Origin: Acidobacteriota bacterium
GTDB taxonomy: Bacteria; Acidobacteriota; Terriglobia; Versatilivoradales; Versatilivoraceae
NCBI GenBank assembly: GCA_009841055.1
Contig: VXMN01000139.1
Location: 1 to 44,944, forward strand
Direction of reading: 5' to 3'
Length of the DNA stretch: 44,944 nt
A program made the translations under genes and the position numbers. Of this stretch, positions 17,555 to 25,671 are shown in pieces (position 1 is the stretch's first letter; each line of letters begins with the position of its first letter). The notes beneath the pieces are model-generated. The model was not told the origin of the DNA, did no database searches, and was given only the letters and a program-made list of their open reading frames with translations.

Positions 17555-18877
17555 TCAAAAGGCCATCCCCGCGCTGGGCTCGGGCAGAACCTGCGCAAAA
17601 GCATCCAGCGTCTGGTCCAGGTCGGCGTCGGTGTGGGCGGTGGAGACGTACCAGGTGCCCCGGCCGGTGGTGCGGATTCCCTTGTAGACCAGGTCGGTGA
17701 CCAACTGCTGGTAGGTGCGGTCGTCGCGGGTGGCCCATTCGCGGTAGTCGTGGAGGGCCTCCCGGTCGGTGAGGCTGACCTGCACCACCGGTCCCAGGCC
17801 GCCCACCAGGGCAGGGACTTCAGCGATTCGCAGCCGCTCCGCCAGTCCTTCGCGCAAGCGGCCACCCAGGCGGTTGAGGTGGGAATAGACGGCTTCCCGG
17901 TCTCCGGTGAGGGTCTGAAGGGTGGCCAGGCCGGCGGCGATGACCACCGGATTGCTGTTGTAAGTGCCGGCGTGCACCACCTGGCCGCTGGAGATCAGGT
18001 CCATGAACTCGGCCTTGCCCACCACGGCGCTCAAGGTGAATCCGCTGGCGATGCCCTTGGCGTAGGTGGCCAGGTCGGGGGTAACGCCGAAGATCTCCTG
18101 GGCCCCTCCCAGGGCCAGGCGGAACCCGGTAATCACTTCGTCGAAGATCAGGACGGACTCATAGCGGTCGCAGAGGCTGCGCAACCCCTCCAGGAAGCCG
18201 GGACGAGGCATGAGGCTCCCCGAGTTGCACATCACCGGCTCGGTCAGGATGGCGGCAATCTCGCTGCCGCGCCGGGCGAACAGGTCCTCCAGCAGCTCCA
18301 GGTCGTTCCAGGGCATGATGATCAGGTTGTCGGCGGCGTTGGCCACCTGGCCCTTGCTGGGCAGGACCGGGTCGGGGCTGCTGCGGTCGCCCCGCTGATC
18401 GGCTCCCGGAGCCGTCGAGACGAAGAGACTGTCGTACCAGCCGTGCCATTGCCCCTCGAACTTGACCACCAGGTTGCGCCCCCGGTAGGCCCGAGCCGCC
18501 CGAAGGGCCGTGATCACGGCCTCGGAGCCGGTGCTGTTGAACCGGACCCGCTCGGCGCAGGGAATCGCCCGGATCAGAAGCCGGGCCAGTTCGACCTCGG
18601 CCTCGTGTTGACCGGCGAAGACCAGGCCCCGGTCCAACTGCCGGTGGACAGCCTCCAGAACCTGTCGGGGACTGTGGCCCAGCAGCAGCGGCCCCTGTCC
18701 CAGGACATAGTCGATGTACTCGTTGCCGTCCACGTCGCGGATCCGGCTTCCCGAGCCCGACTCGAAGTAGAGGGGATGGGGGAGCTCGGCCTTGCGCACG
18801 TCGCTGCTGACCCCTCCGGCCAGAAATTCTTTGTTGTCTTCAAACCAGCGGGCGGATTTTTCCAGGGTCATGGGCAT
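17555..18877 (-). CDS. Class III aminotransferase (glutamate-1-semialdehyde 2,1-aminomutase-like)
   Basis: 440 aa; GNEYIDYVLGQGPLLLGHSP, RFNSTGSEAVITALRAARAYRGR, LIFDEVITGFRLALGGAQE. Confidence 0.9.
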   Translation of the reverse strand: MPMTLEKSARWFEDNKEFLAGGVSSDVRKAELPHPLYFESGSGSRIRDVDGNEYIDYVLGQGPLLLGHSPRQVLEAVHRQLDRGLVFAGQHEAEVELARLLIRAIPCAERVRFNSTGSEAVITALRAARAYRGRNLVVKFEGQWHGWYDSLFVSTAPGADQRGDRSSPDPVLPSKGQVANAADNLIIMPWNDLELLEDLFARRGSEIAAILTEPVMCNSGSLMPRPGFLEGLRSLCDRYESVLIFDEVITGFRLALGGAQEIFGVTPDLATYAKGIASGFTLSAVVGKAEFMDLISSGQVVHAGTYNSNPVVIAAGLATLQTLTGDREAVYSHLNRLGGRLREGLAERLRIAEVPALVGGLGPVVQVSLTDREALHDYREWATRDDRTYQQLVTDLVYKGIRTTGRGTWYVSTAHTDADLDQTLDAFAQVLPEPSAGMAF

Positions 18878-18900
18878 TTCCGTGGGGATGGACGGGTGGG

Positions 18901-19689
18901 CTACAGGGTGGTCCAGCCTCCGTCCAGCATGAGGTTGATTCCGGTGACGTAGGCCGAAGCGTCGGAGGCCAGGAAGACCACCGCTCCCTTGATGTCCTCG
19001 TTGTCGAGCAGGCGCCCGATGGGAACCCGCTTGGTGTAATTGTCGAGAAAGGGCTTGGGCTGGTGGTTGAAGTAGCCTCCGGGGGAGATGCAGTTGGCCC
19101 GCACCCCCTGTTTCCCGTAGTAGTTGGCGATGTGGCGGGTGAAGTTGATCATGCCCGCCTTGACGAAGTTGTAGGTCGGCGCCTGCAGCATGTCGGTGCC
19201 TTCATAGAGGCTGGGATCGTTGGCCACCACGCCGTAGATGCTGGAGATGTTGATGATCGAACCCCGCTTCTGCCGGACCATGTCCGGTACGAAGGCCCTG
19301 CAGATGGTGAACAGACCCACCATGTCTCCCTTGGCGCTCTCCAGCCAGTCCTCCGAGGTCTGGGTTTCGAAGCCGCCGCCCACCCTGGCCAGGGCGCTGT
19401 TGACCAGGATGTCGAGGCGGCCGAACTGCTCCAGGATGCGGTCGTGCAGGCGCTGAATGGAGTCGGTCTCGCAGATGTCGACCTGCATGCCGTGGGCGTC
19501 GTAGCCCCGCTCCTTCAGCCCCTGGGCGAAGTCCAGGTTGCGCTGCAGGGAGCGGGAGGCCGTGATGACCGTGGCTCCGGCTTCGGCCAGGCCTTCCGAC
19601 AGGCTGCTGCCGAATTGGGGACCGGCTCCGGCGGTCACCAGAGCGATCCGGCCCTTGAGGGAAAATTGTTCCAGCACGGCCATGGTCAC
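18901..19689 (-). CDS. SDR family oxidoreductase
   Basis: 262 aa; C-terminal FLASDASAYVTGINLMLDGGW; NxxSIYG and YNFVKAG region typical of SDRs. Confidence 0.9.
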   Translation of the reverse strand: MTMAVLEQFSLKGRIALVTAGAGPQFGSSLSEGLAEAGATVITASRSLQRNLDFAQGLKERGYDAHGMQVDICETDSIQRLHDRILEQFGRLDILVNSALARVGGGFETQTSEDWLESAKGDMVGLFTICRAFVPDMVRQKRGSIINISSIYGVVANDPSLYEGTDMLQAPTYNFVKAGMINFTRHIANYYGKQGVRANCISPGGYFNHQPKPFLDNYTKRVPIGRLLDNEDIKGAVVFLASDASAYVTGINLMLDGGWTTL

Positions 19690-19931
19690 CTCCTCGAAAG
19701 GGTCCTCAGTGTACAGGATCTCTCAATCGTTCCCAACATTGTATTTCACTGGAATGTCGCCGGACAAACTCGGTAGAATACGGCCTTTTCAGCCTGCCTT
19801 CGGTTACGGAATCCGCCCGGCTCCGCAGGGGACTGCCGGACCGGCGCCGTTCCGGCGGCCCCCGGAATCGTCCCGGGCTGGCGCCACCTCACCGCAGCTT
19901 GTCTCAAAGTCCTGAACACCAAGGAGGACCC

Positions 19932-20723
19932 TTGCTGGCCACCCGTTTGAAATCCAAAGTTCACCAAAGAGAGCTGACTCTGGGAATTCTGTTGACCTTC
20001 GATCACTGGGCGGGATACCTGGAGATCTTCAAGTCCGAAGGCCTGGATTTCGCCGTGCTGGACATGGAGCACAGCTCGGCCGACCTGCGCACCGCCGAGG
20101 AGCTTTGCCGGACCGCGCGGCTGCTCGATTTCCCGCTCTTGATTCGTCCCGAAGCTGCCCTCTATCACCTGATCCGGAAATACATGGACATGGGCGCGGC
20201 CGGCCTGATGATTCCCTGGACGGAGAGTCAAGACCAGATCCGGGCCATTCGCGAGGCGGCGTTCATTCCCCCCAAGGGGCGCAGAGGCCCCGGCGGACCC
20301 TCCATTTTCGCCAATCGTGGCCTGGACCGGCCGGGTTGGGATGAAGTGGAGTCCAGCCTGTTCATCACGACCCAGTTCGAAAGCCCGGCCGGGATCGACG
20401 ACATGGCCTCGCTGATCCCCCACGACTGGATCGATGCGGCCATGCTGGGCCCCTACGATCTTTCGCTGAACATGGGCCGCTGGAGCCATATGGATCATCC
20501 CGAGGTTGTGGCGGCCATCGAACGGGTGTGGCGCCAGGCCCGGGACATGGGCAAGAACTGCGGCATGGTGGTGGGAACCCTGGAGCAGGCCGGCTTCTGG
20601 ATCGATCGAGGATTCTCCTTTCTGATCTGCTCCGAGATCTCGGGCATGGTGCGGCACCGCGCCCGCGAGTTGGTCGGTCGGATTCGGGAGGTCCATGCCG
20701 AAGCCCGCGCCAGGCAAATCTGA
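19932..20723 (+). CDS. HpcH/HpaI family aldolase
   Basis: LGILLTFDHWAGYLEIFKSEGLDFAVLDMEHSSAD, AAGLMIPWTESQDQ, AAMLGPYDLS. Start taken as TTG at 19932, 4 nt after AAGGAGG (19921-19927). Confidence 0.85.
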   Translation: MLATRLKSKVHQRELTLGILLTFDHWAGYLEIFKSEGLDFAVLDMEHSSADLRTAEELCRTARLLDFPLLIRPEAALYHLIRKYMDMGAAGLMIPWTESQDQIRAIREAAFIPPKGRRGPGGPSIFANRGLDRPGWDEVESSLFITTQFESPAGIDDMASLIPHDWIDAAMLGPYDLSLNMGRWSHMDHPEVVAAIERVWRQARDMGKNCGMVVGTLEQAGFWIDRGFSFLICSEISGMVRHRARELVGRIREVHAEARARQI

Positions 20724-20768
20724 CAGTTTGAACGATGCGCGGCCGAGGCGCGACCGAAAGGGCGAACG

Positions 20769-22301
20769 ATGCAACTGACGACACTGGACCTGGTGGTGGT
20801 GGTCGTCTACATGGCGTTGCTGTCGGGGATCGGCATCTATTTCTCCCGCCGCCAGACCTCCAGGGAGGAATATCTGCTGGGGGGCCGCAGCATGCACTGG
20901 ATGCTGCTGGGCGGCAGCATGATGGCCACCCTGCTCTCCACCATCACCTTCCTGTCGGTGCCCGGCGAGATGATGCGCTACGGCATCGCCTACCTGTCCG
21001 GAATCATCGCCATGCCTCTGTTCGTCCCGGTGGCCAACCGCGTTCTGATACCGGTGCTGCGGCGACTTCCCATCACCAGCGTCTACGAGTACCTGGAAAA
21101 GCGCTTCGACGTTAGCTTTCGAAGCCTGGCCTCCTTTCTCTTCGTGCTGCGGACCATCATCTGGATGGGACTGATCATCTACACCTGCAGTTTCGCCGTG
21201 GCCGAGATCACCGGTTGGGACCTCTACTTCACCATCATTGCCACAGGCCTGGTGACCACCTTCTATACCACTGCCGGCGGTCTGCGCACGGTGGTCTGGA
21301 CCGACAACCTGCAGTTGATGATACTGCTGGGCGGCGCCCTGGCCATTCCGGTGCTGATCGGTTTCTCGCTGGGGAGCGGTCCGGCGACCTGGTGGCAGAC
21401 CTTCTCCGAGGCGGGGAGGACCGAAATTCAGACCTTCAGTTGGGACCTGACCGTTCGCATCACCGTGGTCGGCATCGTCATGGGTAATTTCTTCTGGAAC
21501 ATCTGCACCCTGGGAGGGGACCAGGTGGCGGTACAGCGCTATCTGAGCTGCCCCGATCTGTCGGCCGCGCGCAAGAGCGTGTGGATGTTCGCCGGCTTCA
21601 ATTTTGCAGTGATGCTGGCGCTGCTGTTCTGCGGATTGTCGCTGTTCGCCTTCTATGCCAGCCAGTCGACTGCGCCGGTTCAGGCCTTTCAGGAAGAGAT
21701 TGCAGCCAGGGCCGATCGGGTGATGCCGATATTCATCGTGGAAGAGCTGCCGGCCGGGGTTTCGGGGCTGCTGCTGGCGGCGCTGCTGGCGGCCGCCATG
21801 TCCAGCTTGAGTTCCGGCATCAACTCCATCTCGGGAGTGGTGGTCTCCGACTTCTTTCAGAGATTCGGACTCTTCAAGGCCCAGGTGCGGACCCTGTGGG
21901 CCGACCGGGCGGTGTCGCTGCTGGCGGGGCTGGTGGGAATCGCCACCGCGATCGGCACCGCCGTGATGGCCACCCGCACCGACTGGAACCTGGTCGAGCT
22001 CACCGGACGGCTGAACCATATTTTCGTGGGGCCCCTGGGGGTGCTGTTCTTTGCCGGCATCCTGTTTCGCCGGGCCGGCAAACAGGCGGCCCTGCTGGGT
22101 TTTCTGGCCGGGACGCTGGCGAGCCTCTTCATCTGTTTCGGGAAGGAGTGGTTCGGCATGGAAAAGAGCCTCTCCTTCGTGTGGGTGGTCCCCCTGCCGT
22201 TTCTGGTCGGACTGGCCCTGGCGGGGCTGCTGGCTTACTGCTTTCCCCGGCCGCCGAAGTCATCCGTGCAGGGCCTGACTTTAGTGAAGAGTGGAGAGTG
22301 A
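20769..22301 (+). CDS. Sodium:solute symporter (SSS) family transporter
   Basis: 510 aa multi-TM; EYLLGGRSMHWMLLGGSMMATLLSTITFLSVPGE; LAAAMSSLSSGINSISGVVVSDFF. Confidence 0.92.
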   Translation: MQLTTLDLVVVVVYMALLSGIGIYFSRRQTSREEYLLGGRSMHWMLLGGSMMATLLSTITFLSVPGEMMRYGIAYLSGIIAMPLFVPVANRVLIPVLRRLPITSVYEYLEKRFDVSFRSLASFLFVLRTIIWMGLIIYTCSFAVAEITGWDLYFTIIATGLVTTFYTTAGGLRTVVWTDNLQLMILLGGALAIPVLIGFSLGSGPATWWQTFSEAGRTEIQTFSWDLTVRITVVGIVMGNFFWNICTLGGDQVAVQRYLSCPDLSAARKSVWMFAGFNFAVMLALLFCGLSLFAFYASQSTAPVQAFQEEIAARADRVMPIFIVEELPAGVSGLLLAALLAAAMSSLSSGINSISGVVVSDFFQRFGLFKAQVRTLWADRAVSLLAGLVGIATAIGTAVMATRTDWNLVELTGRLNHIFVGPLGVLFFAGILFRRAGKQAALLGFLAGTLASLFICFGKEWFGMEKSLSFVWVVPLPFLVGLALAGLLAYCFPRPPKSSVQGLTLVKSGE

Positions 22302-22406
22302 AGTTTGAAGTGTGAAGTTTGAAGTTTGAAGGGTGGAGAGTGGAGAGTGAGGAGTGGAGAGTGGAGAGTGGGGAGTGAAGAGTGGGGAGTGAGGACTGGA
22401 GGGTGA
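22281..22406 (+). repeat. 18 consecutive degenerate heptamers, consensus RGNGTGR, overlapping the 3' end of the SSS gene
   Basis: ttagtga agagtgg agagtga agtttga agtgtga agtttga agtttga agggtgg agagtgg agagtga ggagtgg agagtgg agagtgg ggagtga agagtgg ggagtga ggactgg agggtga. Confidence 0.9.
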
Positions 22407-22514
22407 TCAGCCGAGGGTGTCGGGAACAGTCAATCGCCTGACGGGCTGGTTGCGCTAATTTGAAGGCCTGCGCCGAAACCGACACGATGCTACGCGTGCC
22501 GATCAAATAGCTCT

Positions 22515-22542
22515 TCAAACTTCAAACTTCACCCTTCACACT
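22515..22542 (-). repeat. Four inverted heptamers TCANNCT
   Basis: TCAAACT TCAAACT TCACCCT TCACACT; reverse complement of the AGNNTGA unit. Confidence 0.8.
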
Positions 22543-22563
22543 TCTCGAGCTGGAGGTAGATCG

Positions 22564-23349
22564 ATGGCTGCTCACGACGCACCCCTGCCCTCGATGCGGG
22601 TTGACGGCCGGGTGGCCCTGGTGACCGGTGCGGGATCGGGGTTGGGACGCAGCATCGCCCTGGCCCTGGCTCAGGCCGGAGCCGACCTGGTGGTGACCGA
22701 CCTGCCGGGCAGGATGGGGAACGCGCGTCAAACCGGAAAAGGGATCCGGGACCTGGGCAGGGAGTGCCTGGCGGTGTCCCTGAACGTGACCTCGCTCAAG
22801 AGCATCGAACGCATGGTCGAGAAAGCGACCGAGCGGTTCGGAGGGATCGATATTCTGGTCAACAACGCGGGCATCAATATCTCCAAGCCCGCCCTGGAGG
22901 TGACGGAGCAGGACTGGGACCGGGTGTTGGCCGTCAATCTCAAGGGGGTTTTCTTTTGCTCCCAGGCGGTGGCTCGTGGGATGATTCGGAGAAAGTCCGG
23001 CAAGATCGTCAACATCGCCTCCCAGAACGGGGTCATCGGCTATTACAACCGCGCGGCCTACTGCTCCAGCAAGGCCGGGGTAGTCAATCTCACCCGTGTG
23101 CTGGCGATCGAATGGGCCGAGCAGAACATCAATGTCAACGCCGTCGGACCCACTTTTGTGCGGACGCCGTTGACCGAGAAGCTGTTTCAGGACGAGAGCT
23201 TCAGCAGTGAGGTCCTGCGCCGCATTCCGCTCGGCCGCCTGGGGAAGCCGGAAGACGTTGCCGGAGCCGTGGTTTTTCTGTCCAGCCCGGCCGCGGATCT
23301 GATCACGGGGCACACATTGCTGGTGGACGGCGGCTGGACAGCGATCTAG
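22564..23349 (+). CDS. SDR family oxidoreductase
   Basis: GRVALVTGAGSGLGRSIALALAQAGADLVVTD; NNAGI; YCSSKAGV; LLVDGGW. Confidence 0.95.
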   Translation: MAAHDAPLPSMRVDGRVALVTGAGSGLGRSIALALAQAGADLVVTDLPGRMGNARQTGKGIRDLGRECLAVSLNVTSLKSIERMVEKATERFGGIDILVNNAGINISKPALEVTEQDWDRVLAVNLKGVFFCSQAVARGMIRRKSGKIVNIASQNGVIGYYNRAAYCSSKAGVVNLTRVLAIEWAEQNINVNAVGPTFVRTPLTEKLFQDESFSSEVLRRIPLGRLGKPEDVAGAVVFLSSPAADLITGHTLLVDGGWTAI

Positions 23350-23410
23350 ACGAGACTGCCGCCGGGATCCGGTTGCATCGCTACGTTGGGAAGCGCCAAC
23401 CAGACTGGGG

Positions 23411-24262
23411 TTGAACATGAACGGGTTTGTCGACGGCGGGGACAGAGGGTGGCGGGCGAAACGGGGGGTGTGGCGCGTCTTGCTCCTGCTGGTGCTGCTG
23501 AGCCAGAGCATCATGGGCTGCCAGGCCGAGGAGGCGGATCAGGAACCCGTGGTCGTGGAGGTCATGAGAGTGGGCTTCGACCGTACTACCGACATGCCGG
23601 TGGTCATCCTGCGGGACAAGGGAGATACGCGGGCGATTCCCATTTGGATAGGCCCCTTCGAAGCCCGGGCCATCGCCATGGAGCTGGAGGGTGCGGCGGC
23701 TCCCCGTCCCCTGACCCATGACCTGTTGAAGTCCATCCTTCAGGGGGCCGGAGTGGTCTTCGAGAAAGTGCTGGTCAGCGAGCTCAAGGAGGGAACCTAC
23801 TACGCCCGCATTTTCCTGACCTCGGCCGGCAAGGATTTCGAAGTGGACAGCCGCCCCAGCGACGCCATAGCCCTGGCCCTTCGCTTCGGCAAGCCCATCC
23901 TGGTGGCCCGGTCGCTGATGGAAGGGGACACGGCGCTGGATCTGAAAGACCGGAGCGAGCCCGAAGACGGGAGCGAGCCCCTGGTCAAGAGCGTTCGGGG
24001 AATCACCGTGCAGGAGATCAGCCAGGGACTGGCCGCATCCCTTGGCCTGTCCAGCACGGATGGGGTTCTGGTCTCCGACGTCAGCGGCAGTGAGAATGCC
24101 GGTCTGAAGCGGGGAGATGTCATTTTGGCCGTCGATTCGAACCCCGTCACCGGCGTCGGCATTTTCCAATCCATGCTGGCCGGAATGGAGGGGCAGACTG
24201 TCCGACTGCGGGTAAGCCGGGACGGCGAGGAGCAGGTGGTGGAGCTTCCGCCGGCGCAGTGA
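23411..24262 (+). CDS. Lipoprotein-like protein with bifunctional-nuclease (DUF151/BFN) domain plus C-terminal PDZ domain
   Basis: VVILRDKGDTRAIPIWIGPFEARAIAMELEG...RPLTHDLLKSIL...VDSRPSDAIALALRF (BFN); LGLSSTDGVLVSDVSGSENAGLKRGDVILAVDSNPVTG (PDZ); N-terminal hydrophobic segment ending SIMGC. Confidence 0.88.
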   Translation: MNMNGFVDGGDRGWRAKRGVWRVLLLLVLLSQSIMGCQAEEADQEPVVVEVMRVGFDRTTDMPVVILRDKGDTRAIPIWIGPFEARAIAMELEGAAAPRPLTHDLLKSILQGAGVVFEKVLVSELKEGTYYARIFLTSAGKDFEVDSRPSDAIALALRFGKPILVARSLMEGDTALDLKDRSEPEDGSEPLVKSVRGITVQEISQGLAASLGLSSTDGVLVSDVSGSENAGLKRGDVILAVDSNPVTGVGIFQSMLAGMEGQTVRLRVSRDGEEQVVELPPAQ

Positions 24263-24278
24263 GGGGTGGGTTCCTGTC

Positions 24279-24866
24279 ATGGCTGCTCCCTCTCAACGTG
24301 AATACTTCAATGAACGGGTAGGGGACTTCGATGTGCCCCAGCCGGCGCCCGTAATCGAAAGGCTGGCGGAGGTGGTCGGTGCTGCCGAATTGGGCACCGG
24401 CGAAGTGGTGCTGGATATCGGAACCGGCGTGGGAGTTCTGATTCCCCTGATCCGGTCCTTCAATCCCTCCCATATAGTCGCCTGCGACATCGCCGAGAAA
24501 ATGCTGCAGCGGTTGCAGCTCAAACACCCCCAAGTCCAAACCGTTCACTCGGACGTGGCCGATCTTCCCTTGCAAGACGCCTCGGTCGACGTCGCCTTTC
24601 TGAACGCCATGTTCGGAAACATCGCCGACAAACCCCGAGCCTGCAGGAACCTCAGCCGCATTCTCAGGCCAGGAGGCCGGATGGTGGTGAGCCATCCCGA
24701 GGGCAGGGCATTCGTGGAGGAGCTCCGCCGGACCAGTCCCCTGGCCATCGAATCGCTCCCCCAACGCACCCAGTTCCAATCGCTGCTCCAGCCCCTGGGT
24801 CTGGAGGTAATCGCCTATCGGGACGAACCCAAGCTCTACCTGATGGTGGCCCGGAAAGAACGTTGA
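24279..24866 (+). CDS. Class I SAM-dependent methyltransferase
   Basis: VVLDIGTGVGVLIPLIRSFNPSHIVACDIAEKML; SVDVAFLNAMFGNI. Confidence 0.9.
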   Translation: MAAPSQREYFNERVGDFDVPQPAPVIERLAEVVGAAELGTGEVVLDIGTGVGVLIPLIRSFNPSHIVACDIAEKMLQRLQLKHPQVQTVHSDVADLPLQDASVDVAFLNAMFGNIADKPRACRNLSRILRPGGRMVVSHPEGRAFVEELRRTSPLAIESLPQRTQFQSLLQPLGLEVIAYRDEPKLYLMVARKER

Positions 24867-24887
24867 CGGTAAAGTGCAGCGGGTCGG

Positions 24888-25247
24888 TCAGGGATCGAGG
24901 CGGGCCAGGATGCGCAGGGGGCCTCCGCTGCCGCCCTTGATTTTCATGGGAAGGGCCAGGATGGTGAAACCCCTGGGAGGCAGCTCGCCGATTCGGGCCA
25001 CGTTCTCGAAGATGGGGATGCTCTGTTCCGAATAGAAGTACCCTCCCGGAGTGACGCCGTGGAAGGCCCGCTCCAGGGAAAACCCCTCTTCGGTGGGCCA
25101 GAAGATGGTGTGCTCGTCAAAAGGATGGGTCAGATCGATATAGGTGGGCTGCCCAACCGAAAGCGAGCCCGCACAACCACTCAGTCCCCAAACCAGGATC
25201 ATCGATAGAACGATTGCGGCTGAACTTCTCATGCCATGCGGTTTCAA
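24888..25247 (-). pseudogene. Cyclase family (kynurenine formamidase-like) lipoprotein with in-frame internal deletion
   Basis: 119 aa; N-terminal YIDLTHPFDEHTIFWPTEEGFSLERAFHGVTPGGYFYS joins a C-terminal tail IPIFENVARIGELPPRGFTILALPMKIKGGSGGPLRILA; central metal-binding region absent. Confidence 0.8.
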
Positions 25248-25354
25248 TCGGCCCGCGTCAATGAATTTTTGCGAGCCCCATACCCGCGTTTAACCGGACT
25301 CCCAAGGCCAAGGTCCGAGGAACATTCAAAAAAATCCCATACCCCGGCAGTATC

Positions 25355-25545
25355 GTGGGTGAGGCGAGAGCTGCGAAGCTGCGGTTGGAGTGGGTAACCT
25401 GGCAAGACGCACCTTACAAGCCATCCTTATAGAGCTGCGAAGCTGCGGCTCAGGGTAGCCCCGGGTGTCAACCCGGGGTCGTTCCGGTTCCGCACCAACC
25501 CAGCCGCGAATGCGGCGAATAGGCAGCACCCGTCCCGTCACGCAC
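25355..25545. repeat. ~200-bp dispersed intergenic repeat, third copy (same orientation as R)
   Basis: GAGAGCTGCGAAGCTGCGGTTGGAGTGGGTAACC...CCATCCTTATAGAGCTGCGAAGCTGCGGCTCAGGGTAGCCCCGGGTGTCAACCCGGGG...CAGCCGCGAATGCGGCGAATAGGCAGCACCCGT. Confidence 0.85.
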
Positions 25546-25671
25546 AGCCTTTCCAGAACAGCAATCCCGGTAGCAACGGATTAGCTACTTCCCTCCGAAC
25601 CGCGCTGCCCCTTCCCCAACCCCTCCAAACACGCCGTTCTTCTCTACAATTCAACACCCCGTCCCCCAAAA

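Noticed and set aside
17355-17738. 127-aa minus-strand ORF (and 17014..17244, 17096..17341)
   Set aside because: Cross repeat arms and run out of frame with the aminotransferase; artefacts of the repeats.
19746-22019. 757-aa minus-strand ORF antisense to the aldolase and SSS genes
   Set aside because: Overlaps two well-supported plus-strand genes; composition (GHQHHHRQ-rich) is typical of antisense reading in high-GC DNA.
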